Positions 27,831-39,243 of a stretch of 64,000 nucleotides of DNA are shown in pieces; positions within the stretch are counted from its first letter, which is position 1; every line of letters begins with the position of its first letter. The stretch is from the NCBI GenBank assembly GCA_903882665.1, contig CAIRXW010000038.1:47686-111685 (forward strand), read 5' to 3'. The stretch comes from an uncultured Chlorobiaceae bacterium. GTDB lineage: Bacteria; Bacteroidota; Chlorobiia; Chlorobiales; Chlorobiaceae. The notes beneath the pieces were generated by a model that was given only the letters and a program-made list of their open reading frames with translations, ran no database searches and was not told the origin of the DNA. A program made the position numbers and the translations under genes.

Positions 27831-28475
27831 GTGCCTATGATACCCGCAACCAGAACAGCTATAGAGCGTGATGTAACGAGATGTGGCGAGCTTCTTGGAA
27901 TTCTTTTCAGCCAGGAGCAGGAGTTTACCGCCGATGCTGAAGCGCAGTCGAGAGCGCTCAACATGATTATTGGCAATCCTGAGCTTGGCCGGATATTTGT
28001 CATCGACATTGATGGAGCAATTCAGGGGATGGTAATGCTCCTTTTTACAGTAAGTACCTTTCTTGGCCGAAAAGTCGCTTTGCTTGAAGATATGGTTGTA
28101 GCACCTGCATGGCGGGGAAAGGGACTCGGCACCCTGCTGATCAATCATGCTGTGGATGTTGCCCACAAGGAGGGATTTGGGCGCATCACGCTCCTCACCG
28201 ACCGCGATAACGAGGCTGCACAGCAATTTTACCGATTACAGGGTTTTGCACAGTCGGAGATGGTGGTTTTCAGAAAGCTTCTTGACGACGGAGCAACTCT
28301 GAACAAGTGTGAATCAGATACATGGATGTGCCGTGAGTGCGGCTACCTCTATGACCCTGCCGAAGGTGATCCTGAAAGCCGGATAAAGGAAGGTACTCCC
28401 TTTGTTGAGGTATCCGGCCAGTGGAGTTGCCCGGTCTGCTTTGCCTCAAAAGCAGATTTCGATCCATTTTCATGA
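27831..28475 (+). CDS. GNAT acetyltransferase fused to C-terminal rubredoxin domain
   Basis: GNAT motif ALLEDMVVAPAWRGKGLGTLLINHAV..QQFYRLQGF; then WMCRECGYLYDPAEGDPESRIKEGTPFVEVSGQWSCPVCFASKADFDPF. Confidence 0.92.
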   Translation: MPMIPATRTAIERDVTRCGELLGILFSQEQEFTADAEAQSRALNMIIGNPELGRIFVIDIDGAIQGMVMLLFTVSTFLGRKVALLEDMVVAPAWRGKGLGTLLINHAVDVAHKEGFGRITLLTDRDNEAAQQFYRLQGFAQSEMVVFRKLLDDGATLNKCESDTWMCRECGYLYDPAEGDPESRIKEGTPFVEVSGQWSCPVCFASKADFDPFS

Positions 28476-28575
28476 TTTCTTCGATAAAGCCATCATGACA
28501 AAAAAGGAAATGATTGATGGCATGTGCCTCTAAATGCTTAAAGAAGCAGTGCCCTTAGCTTAAAGAGGGCAAACT

Positions 28576-29727
28576 TCAAACGAAAGAAAACCTTTTTTCT
28601 TCAAAAAGCCTTACGCAAGCATCCACGACAGTTGGATCATAAAGAGTTCCACGGCCTTGCCTGATTTCTGCTAATGCGGCATCAATGCCAAGCTCTGAGC
28701 GATAAGGGCGACGCGATGCCATAGCTTCAATAACGTCTGCCACCGCAATAATTCTTGATCCAGGCAAAATTTCTTCACCCTTGAGTCCCTGCGGATATCC
28801 GCTTCCATCAATCCTCTCGTGATGCTGCAAGATAAAAAGAGCAATTGGCCATGGAAATTTAATATTTTTGACAATGTCATAACCAGCCTCGGCATGGGTT
28901 TGAATCAACAGATATTCGATCTTGCTGAGCTTTGCCGGCTTCGTCAGAATTTCAACAGGAATACTGATTTTCCCTACATCATGAATAGTTGAGGCCAGCT
29001 CAATACCATGGATAGTCTCTTCCGATAAACCCAGCTCCCTTGCAATCGCTGGCGCCAATTGCCCGACACGACGCATGTGGCCAGCAGTATATTCATCACG
29101 GGATTCAACGGTATTGGCTATCGCTTTGATTGACTCTTCCAGGCTCTCCTGCAGTTCATGAGATGCTTGTACAACAGCCAGTGCCATTTTTTTGGCAGCT
29201 ACAATCTCCTCGATCTGCTTAACTTCGGTAAGGTCAGTAGCTACCAGACAAATAATATCAGCCTCTTTACCAACATGAACTTTACCAATCGAAATATAAA
29301 TAGGTACCCGGTCTCCATCTTTAGTCACTAAAATCAATTCACCGCGATGTTTTGCGGTAGAATCCATGCTCAGGAGTGATTCCAGAATCTTTCGATGTTC
29401 AGGCTCAACCCAGGTTTGAAAGTTTCCACCAATAACCTTGTTCAAGGGAGAGTTCACCATCCGGGCAAACCGCTTGTTGGCGAATAAAACAAGGCCATCA
29501 GGCGTCAGGGTCAGGGCGCCTTCACTCATCTCCTCAAGCAATATCCGATAGGGTTGATCAGCATTGGACAGAGAATAAATATGCTCACCCGATGTACCGG
29601 ATACCACAAAAGCATCAACAGCACCCTCGCGAATGGCATTCAGGGTTGCATGGGCTTCCTGCAATGCAGTGCGCAATTCTTCTACTTCCCGGGAGAGCTC
29701 TGCTTTGGATTTCAATGCTGCTTTCAT
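28576..29727 (-). CDS. PAS plus HD-GYP domain protein (putative cyclic-di-GMP phosphodiesterase)
   Basis: PAS region plus STIHDVGKISIPVEIL..HAEAGYDIVKNI..LQHHERIDGSGYPQGLKGEEI..VADVIEAMASRRPYR. Confidence 0.92.
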   Translation of the reverse strand: MKAALKSKAELSREVEELRTALQEAHATLNAIREGAVDAFVVSGTSGEHIYSLSNADQPYRILLEEMSEGALTLTPDGLVLFANKRFARMVNSPLNKVIGGNFQTWVEPEHRKILESLLSMDSTAKHRGELILVTKDGDRVPIYISIGKVHVGKEADIICLVATDLTEVKQIEEIVAAKKMALAVVQASHELQESLEESIKAIANTVESRDEYTAGHMRRVGQLAPAIARELGLSEETIHGIELASTIHDVGKISIPVEILTKPAKLSKIEYLLIQTHAEAGYDIVKNIKFPWPIALFILQHHERIDGSGYPQGLKGEEILPGSRIIAVADVIEAMASRRPYRSELGIDAALAEIRQGRGTLYDPTVVDACVRLFEEKRFSFV

Positions 29728-29729
29728 CG

Positions 29730-30065
29730 TTATAAAGGTTTCAAATCCAAACCGACAAGTACCTTCTCGGTATCTGACAGGTCGCCAATAATACGGCGAA
29801 GAGGAGGTGGAAGCTCTCTAATGAGTGTCGGTATGGCAATGATCTGATCCCCGGCAGCGAGATGGGGCTGCTGATATAAATCAATCACCTCCAGAACGTA
29901 CCGCCCATCCAGTTTTTCTTCGCAAATCTTCTTGATATTTGCAATGGCGGTCATCGAATGTATCGTTGATCCGGCCACATACAACCGCAAAATCCATTTT
30001 TTTGATGGATCGTCTTCAGGTCCTGTTTTTTTATGAACTCTTAAATCAATCGGTTTATCACTCAT
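29730..30065 (-). CDS. kaiB: KaiB-domain protein
   Basis: [85 protein letters not shown]. Confidence 0.95.
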   Translation of the reverse strand: MSDKPIDLRVHKKTGPEDDPSKKWILRLYVAGSTIHSMTAIANIKKICEEKLDGRYVLEVIDLYQQPHLAAGDQIIAIPTLIRELPPPLRRIIGDLSDTEKVLVGLDLKPL

Positions 30066-30102
30066 TTGCCACCCCTTGGGGTTACGTCGATTATAGCCCC
30101 TT

Positions 30103-31863
30103 TCATGTTGATTTCCTTTTGACTTTTACATGCGTATTGTTTTCATCAACGTTACGTATTTTGCCCATTGCAGTTCGATCTGTGCTTAGTTGCGCTTGAC
30201 GGGTTTTTTCCTGTGCTATCATTTTGAGATTGCTGGCTTCCTGGGCTGCGAATTCAGCTCGCATGGCCGCGATCCTCGAATCTAAAATACTCCGCTTGTT
30301 TTCCAGATCAAATTGCCGAAGTTCTATCTCTTCCTGTAATTTGAGACCTAATGCCTTTTCCTGAGCCAGCATATTCAGGCGTGCTCCACCTGTTGCAACC
30401 CCACCTGTGCCGATATAAACATCACATATTTCTATGCCGTGATCTGTCATCAAAAATTCCCGAACCTGGTTGGAGTGGCTCATGCCGCGTGACTTGAGAA
30501 CATAGATAGCACGACTTCGCTCCCCATTACTTTCAAGATCCCTCAATAAAATCCATGAATCAATGATTGATGATATATTAATTGAGGAACTCTCTGATTG
30601 CACTTCACTCGGCGTCAAGCTGCCAAACACGATAGTGATGCCAAGAGATTTCATAAGGTCAACAAACTTCATTACAATTCTTTTGACATCACTGGTGTTT
30701 GCAATATCATCAAAGCTTGTAACAGGATCCATGATGACAACTTTGGGGGTGTACTCGGCGATCAGTTTTTGAGCCAGAAGCAAATGCATATCAAGACCAT
30801 ACTGGGTAATCCGCCTGCATTCCATGACCAGAAGACCTTTTTTTACCCAATGGTCGAGGTTTAACCCAACGGAGCGCATATTTCTTATGATTTGATCCGA
30901 CGACTCCTCGAAGGAAAAATAGACAACGCGCTCATTGCGCCGACAGGCTGCATCCGCAAAATGTGCCAAAAAGGTGGTCTTACCCGTGCCGGGCGAACCG
31001 GAAATCATAATGACGCTGTCCTCAAAGAACCCGTTGCCTCCAAGCATAGCGTCTAACCTTTGAATGCCGCTGGAAACTCTCGTATATGAGACCTTGTGCT
31101 CCAGCCTTGCAGAAGTAACCGGTATGAGAGAAATGCCATCTCCGTCAATGACGAAAGGATAATCGTTGCTGCCGTGAGATGAACCACGATACTTCACAAT
31201 ACGTAATCTTCGTGAAGCAACCCGTTCCTCAATGCTGACAGTTACATTAATCACACAGTCTGAAACGTACTCTTCTATACCGTGACGGGAAAGGGTATCG
31301 GTGCCGCCTTCTCCGGTAATGACCGCAGTAACACCCTTCTCCTTGAGCCAACGAAACAGACGGCGCAATTCAGCGCGCAAAACGGCTGGATTGGGCAGGT
31401 TGCTGAAGAGTGATTCAATGGTATCAAGGACGACTCGTTTGGCGCCAATGGAATCAATGGCGGCACCCAATCGAATAAACAGGGCATCGAGGTTGTACTC
31501 TCCTGCCTCAACTATTTCATATTGATCGATATAAACAAAATCGACAACAATCTTTTTGCTTGCAATCAACCCATCCAGGTCAAAGCCGATCGAGACGACA
31601 TTGGTGATTAAATCGTTTGTCGATTCTTCAAAGGCCATGAAGACGCCAGGCTCATTATATTGCATGGCACCTCTGAGCAAAAACTCCATGGCGAGCAGTG
31701 TTTTTCCGGTACCTGTTCCTCCGCAAATGAGTGTGGCTCGACCCTTCGGCAGCCCACCATTGGTAATGATGTCTAACCCTTCAATCCCAGTTAACGCCTT
31801 GGGAAGTTGCCGCCTGTTTTCAGGCATCGACTTCGGTTTCAGATTTATTTTCGCTTTTGTCAT
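30103..31863 (-). CDS. kaiC: KaiC-like tandem RecA-fold ATPase
   Basis: Two Walker A motifs ([20 protein letters not shown]), FEES in both lobes, [29 protein letters not shown]. Start chosen at MTKAKINL. Confidence 0.94.
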   Translation of the reverse strand: MTKAKINLKPKSMPENRRQLPKALTGIEGLDIITNGGLPKGRATLICGGTGTGKTLLAMEFLLRGAMQYNEPGVFMAFEESTNDLITNVVSIGFDLDGLIASKKIVVDFVYIDQYEIVEAGEYNLDALFIRLGAAIDSIGAKRVVLDTIESLFSNLPNPAVLRAELRRLFRWLKEKGVTAVITGEGGTDTLSRHGIEEYVSDCVINVTVSIEERVASRRLRIVKYRGSSHGSNDYPFVIDGDGISLIPVTSARLEHKVSYTRVSSGIQRLDAMLGGNGFFEDSVIMISGSPGTGKTTFLAHFADAACRRNERVVYFSFEESSDQIIRNMRSVGLNLDHWVKKGLLVMECRRITQYGLDMHLLLAQKLIAEYTPKVVIMDPVTSFDDIANTSDVKRIVMKFVDLMKSLGITIVFGSLTPSEVQSESSSINISSIIDSWILLRDLESNGERSRAIYVLKSRGMSHSNQVREFLMTDHGIEICDVYIGTGGVATGGARLNMLAQEKALGLKLQEEIELRQFDLENKRSILDSRIAAMRAEFAAQEASNLKMIAQEKTRQAQLSTDRTAMGKIRNVDENNTHVKVKRKST

Positions 31864-32139
31864 AATGTATTCCTTTCGTAATTTCAATTGACCAGGATGC
31901 GGTAACACGTTCTTGACAGGCGCATGAGTATGATCGGCGTAGCGCCTCAGACACTTTTTGGTCTGATCCCTCGATAGAAAAAGTTGTTGTTTCGGAAGTA
32001 TCATCTGCAGGATCAATGTTTTTTTTCACAGGTATTTTTTTGGCAACACTTGTTTTGCTTATGCACGTATAACGGAACAAATAGTTCATAAAATTTACGC
32101 TTTTTTTAATTCTCTTTAGCAAATACCTTTTCAGCGGAA

Positions 32140-32247
32140 GATCCCTGCTTGAGGATATGGTTGTGGCGGGTGCATGGCGGAGCAAGGATCCCGGCACCTG
32201 ACTCAAGCTCGGAGATGATTGTCATCAGGAAGCTTCCTGGTTAAGAG
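32140..32247 (+). pseudogene. Relic fragments of a GNAT gene related to 27831-28475
   Basis: ctgcttgaggatatggttgtggcgggtgcatggcggagcaagga (LLEDMVVAGAWRSKD) and tcggagatgattgtcatcaggaagctt (SEMIVIRKL) in a second frame, matching two separate blocks of the intact gene. Confidence 0.75.
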
Positions 32248-32254
32248 CGCCTCT

Positions 32255-33508
32255 TCAATTTGTCTTGAGATCAAGCGAGCGGCTTGTGGCAATGAGGGCC
32301 GCCTTTCGTGCGGGATAGAGGCTTACCAGAAAACAGAGGAGGATGGCCGTGATGCTGACGGCAATAAAATCTCCAGCCTGCATGTTGACGGGATAGGCCT
32401 GGATGATGAAGGCGCTTTTTGAGGGGAGCTGCACCATGCCGTAGAGCTGCTGGAGGGTGCAGAGGCTCCAGGCAATGATGGTTCCAGCAGCCGTTCCTGC
32501 GATTCCGGTCATTCCTCCCTGAATAATAAAAATGGCCATGAACTGCGGTTTTTCCATTCCGAGACAGCGGAGATAGAAGAGTTCACGCTGTTTGTCGATG
32601 GCGGTCATAGCAAGGGCTCCGGTGAGGCTGAGGGCGGCGACAAGGATGATGAGCATCAGGACGCTGAAGCTGACCCATTTTTCGAGCTGCATGACAGCGA
32701 AGATGTTGTTGTATTTTTCTTCGAGTGTGCGCACCTTGACGCTTGTTTTCAGGGGGCTACAAGCCAGCCACTCCCTGAGGTTGCCGGTGAAGGCATCGCC
32801 CGATAATACCCCCTCTTTTCCCCTGATGTCGATTCCTGAGTACTCTCCCTGGCCCATGAGCAGGATTTTTTGGCCAAATAGGCTGGAGGTAAGGACGTAG
32901 CGGTCATCAAATACTTTTTGCAGGGAAAAGAGCGATGAGACACTGGTTTCAGGAATGGCGAGCATCGGGATCAGGTAGGGTTCCGAGAGCGATTCGAGGC
33001 CGAGGGAGATCAGTTCCGGACTGAAAATTTTGACCTCCCTGAAGGGGTAGAGGTTGGTGCGGTAGGCCAGAAGCTCTCCGACGGCAATGGTTTCGGAGGT
33101 GAAAAAGGGGCGGGGCGTATGGGTTTGACGCATCAGGCGGTGGTGCGCCGTTTCGCTGATTCCTTTGACCATGACCAGTTCGCTTTTCTCCCGGGTCGCC
33201 ATAATGGCCTCCCCTTCGGCAAAGGGCTCGGCAGATCCGACGCCTTCGATGGCGCGTAGTGATTGCAGGATGTTGTCGGAGACTTTCATGGTTCTGCCCG
33301 CAAGGGGAACAATCTGTGCGGGACTGTCGATGGTGATAAAGAGATCGCGGGCAAGTTTCTGGAATCCGTTCAGGACGCTCATGACTACAAGGAGGGTGCT
33401 GACGCCAAGAACGATTCCGGCAAGGCTGATTGCTGAGATGATGTTGATGACCCTGAACCGTTTTCGGGCAAAACTGAAGCGCCGGGCAATCCATAAGGCT
33501 GTTTTCAT
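32255..33508 (-). CDS. LolC/LolE-type ABC transporter permease
   Basis: [43 protein letters not shown]..; MacB/FtsX-type C-terminus. Confidence 0.9.
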   Translation of the reverse strand: MKTALWIARRFSFARKRFRVINIISAISLAGIVLGVSTLLVVMSVLNGFQKLARDLFITIDSPAQIVPLAGRTMKVSDNILQSLRAIEGVGSAEPFAEGEAIMATREKSELVMVKGISETAHHRLMRQTHTPRPFFTSETIAVGELLAYRTNLYPFREVKIFSPELISLGLESLSEPYLIPMLAIPETSVSSLFSLQKVFDDRYVLTSSLFGQKILLMGQGEYSGIDIRGKEGVLSGDAFTGNLREWLACSPLKTSVKVRTLEEKYNNIFAVMQLEKWVSFSVLMLIILVAALSLTGALAMTAIDKQRELFYLRCLGMEKPQFMAIFIIQGGMTGIAGTAAGTIIAWSLCTLQQLYGMVQLPSKSAFIIQAYPVNMQAGDFIAVSITAILLCFLVSLYPARKAALIATSRSLDLKTN

Positions 33509-33528
33509 AGAGGCGGAAGTATGATGGT

Positions 33529-34800
33529 TTACGTGCCCAGTGCGGTGCCGGGTTTAAGGGAGGCGGCAATCCGTGCAGGAATAAAGGCAAAGAGCAGGGT
33601 GAGGGCCATTACAGCGATGGAGACGGCGGCGTAGTCGAGCGGCTCAATCAGGAGTGGCACATATTTGATGAAATAGCTTTTTTCGGGCAGGGTGATTAGG
33701 TGAAAGCGCAGCTCAAAGAGTGAGAGGGAGAGGGCAAGGATGTTGCCGGTAACCACTCCCGAAAGCGAGACGAGAAAAGCCTGTGTCAGAAATACGGCGC
33801 TGATTTTTCCGGGTTCAAGGCCGAGTGCGCTGAGCATGCCGATTTCACGCGTCTTTTCAATAATAAGTACCAGCAGCGTGGAGATAATGTTGAAAACGGC
33901 CACAATGGTGATGGTGACAATGAGCAGTGGTGTGATATTTTTTTGAAGCTTCAGCCATTCAAAGAGGTTGGCATAGCGCTCAAAAACCGTATAGCCATAA
34001 AAGGGAAGTCCAAGGAGATTGACCAGCTCTTTGACCGTGCGCGGCAGTTGGCTGAGGTCGTGCACGTTGGCATCGTAACCACTGATCGTCAAGGGATTGA
34101 ATTGCTGCTGAAGCTTTTTCAGGTCGGCGATCACCACAAAATCATCAAACCCCTCCTGAAGCCCTGTGTCGTAGATTCCTCGTATCACTCCGACCTCCAG
34201 ATCAAGGGTGGAGAGCATGTCAACAATGTTTTTGTTGCCGGCAATAAGTTTTGCGCCCGATGCATTGTTTCCAAGGCCGACAAGCATCACCTTTTTACCA
34301 ACCTTGAGATCAAGATTTTCGGCCAGCGTCTGACCTGCGTAGAGAGCAATACCGGTAACATTATCGTTCGCTTCAAAGCTTCCAGCCCGAAGAAATTTTG
34401 TCAGAAAGATTCTGCGTTGCTCTTCGCCCACTCCCCTGACCACAACCGGTTTGCTGTGCCAGATTTTATCAGAGTCTGTACTGCGACTACGAAGGATAAA
34501 GCTTTTTTCCAGAAAGGGTGAGGCGTTTGCAATGTTCGGGTTCCCGGCGATCCGTGCAAGATCGGTTCGGCGTTCCTGAAAAAGCTGTTCGTCGGGATGA
34601 CGGATCTGCAGGTGAGCGCTGAAGCTGATCAGTTTACTTTCCACACTGCTGGCAAATCCGCTTACAATCGAGAGTGTGAGGATAAGTGCTGCCGTCCCCA
34701 CGGCAATACCGACAACGGCAACCATGACGATAAAGGTTGGTTTCGTTGTCGATCGCGGTTTGAATGCAAAGCGCCTTGCAATGTAGAACTCGGGTTTCAC
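33529..34800 (-). CDS. LolC/LolE-type ABC transporter permease (second copy)
   Basis: [63 protein letters not shown]; adjacent to a paralog. Confidence 0.9.
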   Translation of the reverse strand: MKPEFYIARRFAFKPRSTTKPTFIVMVAVVGIAVGTAALILTLSIVSGFASSVESKLISFSAHLQIRHPDEQLFQERRTDLARIAGNPNIANASPFLEKSFILRSRSTDSDKIWHSKPVVVRGVGEEQRRIFLTKFLRAGSFEANDNVTGIALYAGQTLAENLDLKVGKKVMLVGLGNNASGAKLIAGNKNIVDMLSTLDLEVGVIRGIYDTGLQEGFDDFVVIADLKKLQQQFNPLTISGYDANVHDLSQLPRTVKELVNLLGLPFYGYTVFERYANLFEWLKLQKNITPLLIVTITIVAVFNIISTLLVLIIEKTREIGMLSALGLEPGKISAVFLTQAFLVSLSGVVTGNILALSLSLFELRFHLITLPEKSYFIKYVPLLIEPLDYAAVSIAVMALTLLFAFIPARIAASLKPGTALGT

Positions 34801-34802
34801 CG

Positions 34803-35747
34803 TTATTTCAGAATTATTGTGCGTTCAACAAGCCTGTACGGAGCAAGGGAGCTTCTTTCGAAAGCCTTCTGCCCGGCGCCACTGCCGAGCCACGAACCGA
34901 ATCCTGCAGCAAGCGCATCGCCGGGATAATAGAGATAGTAAACCAGAGTAACAAGCGGATAGCTTCCGTCGAAGATGTTTTGCTGTGTTGGCATATATGG
35001 TGCACCATCCCCTTTTGCTATCGGAAGGAGACGGATGTTTGCCGTGTTTAGGTTTTTTTCAAACGAGGAGCGGAAGAGCAGCCCGACAGCACGCCTGTCG
35101 GTTGATACCCTTTCAATCAGTGCAGCATCGCTGCTGCATGACCAGGAATGAAGCTCCCCTCTTTTTTTCCCTGTTGTTGCGGCCAATAGAGAGAGCAGGC
35201 GAAAATCATCAGCTCTGACAAGCGGTATAATAGCTCCCCCCTCCCCTTTTGCGGACAAGAGGGTTCCAAGCTCTGTTGTTGAGAACATGCTGGCGGGGTT
35301 GCGGCGATTGACAATACAGACAATGGCGTCACGGGCAACCGGTTCACGGCGAATGGGGCGTTTGAGTTCGCCAAAAAGAGAGTCTTCAGCAGCTTCAGGG
35401 TTACCGCTGATTAATGCGGCCTTGACCGAGCCCTCAAGCAGATGTTTCAGACTCTTTCCGGAGGCGTCAGGCAGCAGCGTTACCGTTGCTGCGGGATAAT
35501 ACCAGCTGAAGCTCTCCGCCTGGATAGCGGCGATCTCTTCGAGATGGCGATCGACCGCGAGCTTCATGCTTCCGCTTTTTGCGGTTTCTCCAGTTTGTTG
35601 CTGCGTGCAGTTCAGCAATAAAAACGCTGTGCAAAAAAACAGCAGGCCACCCACGACCCTGAATATGGCTCTTTTTGTGGCTTTTTTTTTCACAGTCACT
35701 CCTTTTTTCTTCTTTACCTCTTTGACAGCGCTCTTTTGGAAGTTCAA
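34803..35747 (-). CDS. PstS-like phosphate/substrate-binding lipoprotein
   Basis: Lipobox-like LLFFCTAFLLLNCTQ, PBP-like FSWYYPAATVTLLPDASGKSLKHLLEG..DAIVCIVNRRNPASMFSTTELGTLL. Confidence 0.75.
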   Translation of the reverse strand: MNFQKSAVKEVKKKKGVTVKKKATKRAIFRVVGGLLFFCTAFLLLNCTQQQTGETAKSGSMKLAVDRHLEEIAAIQAESFSWYYPAATVTLLPDASGKSLKHLLEGSVKAALISGNPEAAEDSLFGELKRPIRREPVARDAIVCIVNRRNPASMFSTTELGTLLSAKGEGGAIIPLVRADDFRLLSLLAATTGKKRGELHSWSCSSDAALIERVSTDRRAVGLLFRSSFEKNLNTANIRLLPIAKGDGAPYMPTQQNIFDGSYPLVTLVYYLYYPGDALAAGFGSWLGSGAGQKAFERSSLAPYRLVERTIILK

Positions 35748-35933
35748 TTGCTAAGATAAGGAGAAAAAATATGTTGCCATAAAAAACAGCTCCGATGTTG
35801 CCGTGGTGAAAAAAAACATTTCACATTCTTGAAAATCACGTAAAAAAGGTTAATATTTCGGCCTTCCGGAACACCTGATTGCGAAAACATATCTTTTTGT
35901 ATTGAAAACGTTTATTACAAGCATATTATCGGC

Positions 35934-36974
35934 ATGGCGGCACCTGTAGCGGAGAGTTCGACAATGTACTCAGTATCAGTAATCGGAGCTTCCGGCTATT
36001 CCGGAGCTGAGTTGACACGGCTGCTTCTTCAACATCCAAAAGTCGAGTTACAGGAACTCTATGCTTTTTCACAGGCAGATAAACGCGTTTCGGATCTCTA
36101 TCCTCTCCTGTCCAGCAACAAGGTGTACAAGCCTTATTGCGGAGAGAGTGGAAGTGATATTTATTTTCTTGCCCTTCCCCACGGTGAAGCTCTGCAACTG
36201 GTTCCCCCCCTTGTGGCTGCGGGAAAAAGGGTGATTGATCTTTCCGGCGACTTCAGGCTGAAAAGTGTGGTTGAGCATGAACAGTTCTACAAACAGCCAA
36301 AATCTCCCGAATCGGTGATGACCTACGGCATGGCGGAGTTGTTCCGTGACGAGATTGTCAAGGCGAAGGCGATCAGTAATCCCGGCTGTTTTGCAACAAG
36401 CATCATTCTTGGTGTTGCACCGCTTTTTGCAGGCAGTGAGAGCGGCATAAAGGTTCGTGCCATCAACTGTACCTCCACGTCCGGTATTTCCGGAGCGGGA
36501 CGAAGCAGCAAGACAGAGTTGTCTTTTGCGGAGATGAGCGAAAATGTCAGGGCCTACAAGGTGGGTGTTCATCAGCATATTCCTGAAATCATGCAGGCTC
36601 TCGGCACCTCCGCCACCACTCCATCGTTTGATTTTACCTTTACGCCAATGATCGGTTCGTTGGTGAGGGGTATTTACAGTATCCTTACGATTCAACTGGA
36701 AAAGCCTGTTGAAACAGAACGGATCAGGTCGCTCTATAATGGCTTTTATCCAACCAATAGGGCTCCATTTGTCAGGCTGCGCGACACCATGACCGAGGTG
36801 AGGCATGTTGCCCATACCAATTTTTGTGATATCCATATCGCTCATGCCTCTGCAAGCGGTTCGCTGGTCATTGTCACCGCCATCGACAACCTTTTGAAAG
36901 GTGCCGCCGGGCAGGCAGTCCAGAACATGAATCTCATGCTTGGCCTGGATGAAACAACCGGATTGTCGTTTTAA
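35934..36974 (+). CDS. argC: N-acetyl-gamma-glutamyl-phosphate reductase
   Basis: [45 protein letters not shown]. Confidence 0.96.
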   Translation: MAAPVAESSTMYSVSVIGASGYSGAELTRLLLQHPKVELQELYAFSQADKRVSDLYPLLSSNKVYKPYCGESGSDIYFLALPHGEALQLVPPLVAAGKRVIDLSGDFRLKSVVEHEQFYKQPKSPESVMTYGMAELFRDEIVKAKAISNPGCFATSIILGVAPLFAGSESGIKVRAINCTSTSGISGAGRSSKTELSFAEMSENVRAYKVGVHQHIPEIMQALGTSATTPSFDFTFTPMIGSLVRGIYSILTIQLEKPVETERIRSLYNGFYPTNRAPFVRLRDTMTEVRHVAHTNFCDIHIAHASASGSLVIVTAIDNLLKGAAGQAVQNMNLMLGLDETTGLSF

Positions 36975-38289
36975 TTTTATAACTATTAATCAGGCCAATA
37001 CTGCATTGGAGAAATTCCATAAAGGGCTTAAAGTTATCCGTCAGCTTTCTGCTGTAACTCCCTGGCCGGTATCGGTCACCCCCATGTCGGCGGATTCAGA
37101 TGGAACGCACGGCTTCTGGCCTGAGGGTTTTTCTGCTGCTGCGGTCTCTGCCGCTATCAAGTATGAGCGCAAAGACCTGATGCTGCTCGTGACCGATCGC
37201 CCTGCAAGCGCCGCAGCACTCTTTACCCGGAACCTCTGTTGTGCTGCCCCGGTACTGCTTTCGCGTGACCATCTGCAGCGCTCCCCTGCCTCCATTCGTG
37301 CCGTTGTATGCAACAGTGGCAATGCCAATGCGGCCACCGGCAAAAAAGGAATGGATGATGCACTTGCCATGGCTGAAGCCGTTGCGCGGGAGTTTGCCAT
37401 CAAGCCTGAAGAGGTGCTTGTTGCTTCAACCGGCGTTATCGGTCAACTCCTGCCGATGGAGAGGGTTCTTGGCGGCATTTCCGAACTTCCATCCAGCTTG
37501 CAGCGTGAGTCGGTTCTTGATGCAGCCCAGGCAATCATGACGACCGATACCTTTCCGAAATTTTTCTCGCTTGAAGTTCAGCTTTCGGGTGGACGAGTCC
37601 GCTTGAGTGGCATAGCCAAAGGCTCAGGCATGATTTGCCCGAACATGGCGACCATGCTGGCCATTCTTGCCACTGATGCGTCAATAGCTCCAGACCTCCT
37701 TCAGAAAGCGCTGAAGCTTGCAAACCAGAAGAGTTTTAACGCCATTACGGTCGATGGCGATACAAGCACGAACGATATGGTCTCTCTTCTTGCAGGCTGC
37801 ACCGGCCCTGAAATTGTGGCAGAGAGCGATGATTTTGCTCTTTTTTGCGAAGCACTTGAAGCGCTGATGACCTTTCTGGCCAAGCTCATTGTCATTGACG
37901 GAGAGGGTGCAACAAAACTGGTTACCATTACCGTTGAAGGGGCGGCTGATGACCGGGATGCAGAGCTTGCGGCAAGAACCATAGCGCAGTCGAGCCTGGT
38001 CAAAACAGCCATTCACGGAGAAGATGCCAACTGGGGAAGAATCGTTGCTGCAGCGGGTCGCTCTGGCGCGAGTTTTAACCAGGAGGAGCTTGAACTGCAT
38101 TTTAACGATCTCTCCATTCTCAAGCCGGGTTTTATTGCCGACTTCTCTGAAACGGCGGCATCGGAGATCATGGCAAAAGATTCGTATACCATCACGCTCC
38201 GTCTTGGCAGCGGCCCGGGACGGGCAACCGTCTGGAGTTGCGATTTGAGCAAAGAGTATGTCGATATCAACGGAAGCTACAGAAGCTGA
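36940..38289 (+). CDS. argJ: Glutamate N-acetyltransferase (start uncertain)
   Basis: [32 protein letters not shown], autoprocessing-site [33 protein letters not shown]. The true start may be downstream of 36940. Confidence 0.93.
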   Translation: MAWMKQPDCRFNFITINQANTALEKFHKGLKVIRQLSAVTPWPVSVTPMSADSDGTHGFWPEGFSAAAVSAAIKYERKDLMLLVTDRPASAAALFTRNLCCAAPVLLSRDHLQRSPASIRAVVCNSGNANAATGKKGMDDALAMAEAVAREFAIKPEEVLVASTGVIGQLLPMERVLGGISELPSSLQRESVLDAAQAIMTTDTFPKFFSLEVQLSGGRVRLSGIAKGSGMICPNMATMLAILATDASIAPDLLQKALKLANQKSFNAITVDGDTSTNDMVSLLAGCTGPEIVAESDDFALFCEALEALMTFLAKLIVIDGEGATKLVTITVEGAADDRDAELAARTIAQSSLVKTAIHGEDANWGRIVAAAGRSGASFNQEELELHFNDLSILKPGFIADFSETAASEIMAKDSYTITLRLGSGPGRATVWSCDLSKEYVDINGSYRS

Positions 38290-38324
38290 CACTTCCCTTA
38301 ACCATCAAGAGCAATTTTTCCGCA

Positions 38325-39239
38325 ATGGAAACCTTACCGTGCAATGAACTCAATTTGGCCAGAAAAGCCCCCCATGCCGCTATCGGGCCAGTGCTTATTG
38401 AGGCGTTACCCTATATCCGCAAGTTCGAAGGCAAGACTTTTGTCATTAAATATGGCGGTGCCGCCATGAAGGATTCCTGCCTTAAAAGCAGTTTTGCCCA
38501 GAATGTTACCCTTCTGCGTAAAGTAGGTATCAAGATTGTGCTGGTGCACGGCGGAGGAGACGCCATTACAAAAACGGCTGAAAAGCTTGGAATCGCGTCA
38601 CGCTTTTTGCACGGACGCAGGGTTACCGACAAGGAGATGATCTCGGTTATCCAGATGACCCTTGCCGGAAAGGTGAACCAGGATATAGTTCAGTTGATCA
38701 GCGAGCATGGCGGCAAGGCGGTTGGTGTTACCGGCCTTGATGCCGATACCATCAAGGCAGTGCCCCACCCGAATGCTGAATCACTTGGCCTGGTGGGTGA
38801 GGTCGAGCAAATCAACACCGGCTACATTGATCTGCTCTGCGGTGCAGGACTCATTCCGGTCATCGCCCCGACAGGGTTTGACGACAAGGGAAATATCTAC
38901 AACATCAACGCTGATGATGCCGCAAGCGGTATTGCCATTGCCCTGAAAGCTGAAAAGCTCATCTACGTCAGTGATGTCGCAGGCATTCATGTGGGCGACA
39001 GAATTCTCAAAACCATCTCCAAGGGCGAAGCCGCTGACTTTATTGAACAGGGAATCATTTCTGGCGGCATGATTCCGAAAGTTCTCTCTGCATTCAAAAC
39101 GCTCGACAGTGGGGTCGGAAAAGTTCATCTCATTGACGGAAAATCAACACATTCGCTTTTGCTCGAAATATTCACGCACGAAGGGGTCGGAACCCAGTTT
39201 GTTGCAGAGCAGGAGAGTGATCAATTTTTAAACAGGTAA
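38325..39239 (+). CDS. argB: Acetylglutamate kinase
   Basis: [58 protein letters not shown]. Confidence 0.96.
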   Translation: METLPCNELNLARKAPHAAIGPVLIEALPYIRKFEGKTFVIKYGGAAMKDSCLKSSFAQNVTLLRKVGIKIVLVHGGGDAITKTAEKLGIASRFLHGRRVTDKEMISVIQMTLAGKVNQDIVQLISEHGGKAVGVTGLDADTIKAVPHPNAESLGLVGEVEQINTGYIDLLCGAGLIPVIAPTGFDDKGNIYNINADDAASGIAIALKAEKLIYVSDVAGIHVGDRILKTISKGEAADFIEQGIISGGMIPKVLSAFKTLDSGVGKVHLIDGKSTHSLLLEIFTHEGVGTQFVAEQESDQFLNR

Positions 39240-39243
39240 AGGC

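Noticed and set aside
36069-36845. 258-aa minus-strand ORF opposite argC
   Set aside because: Shadow ORF; argC motifs are unambiguous on +.
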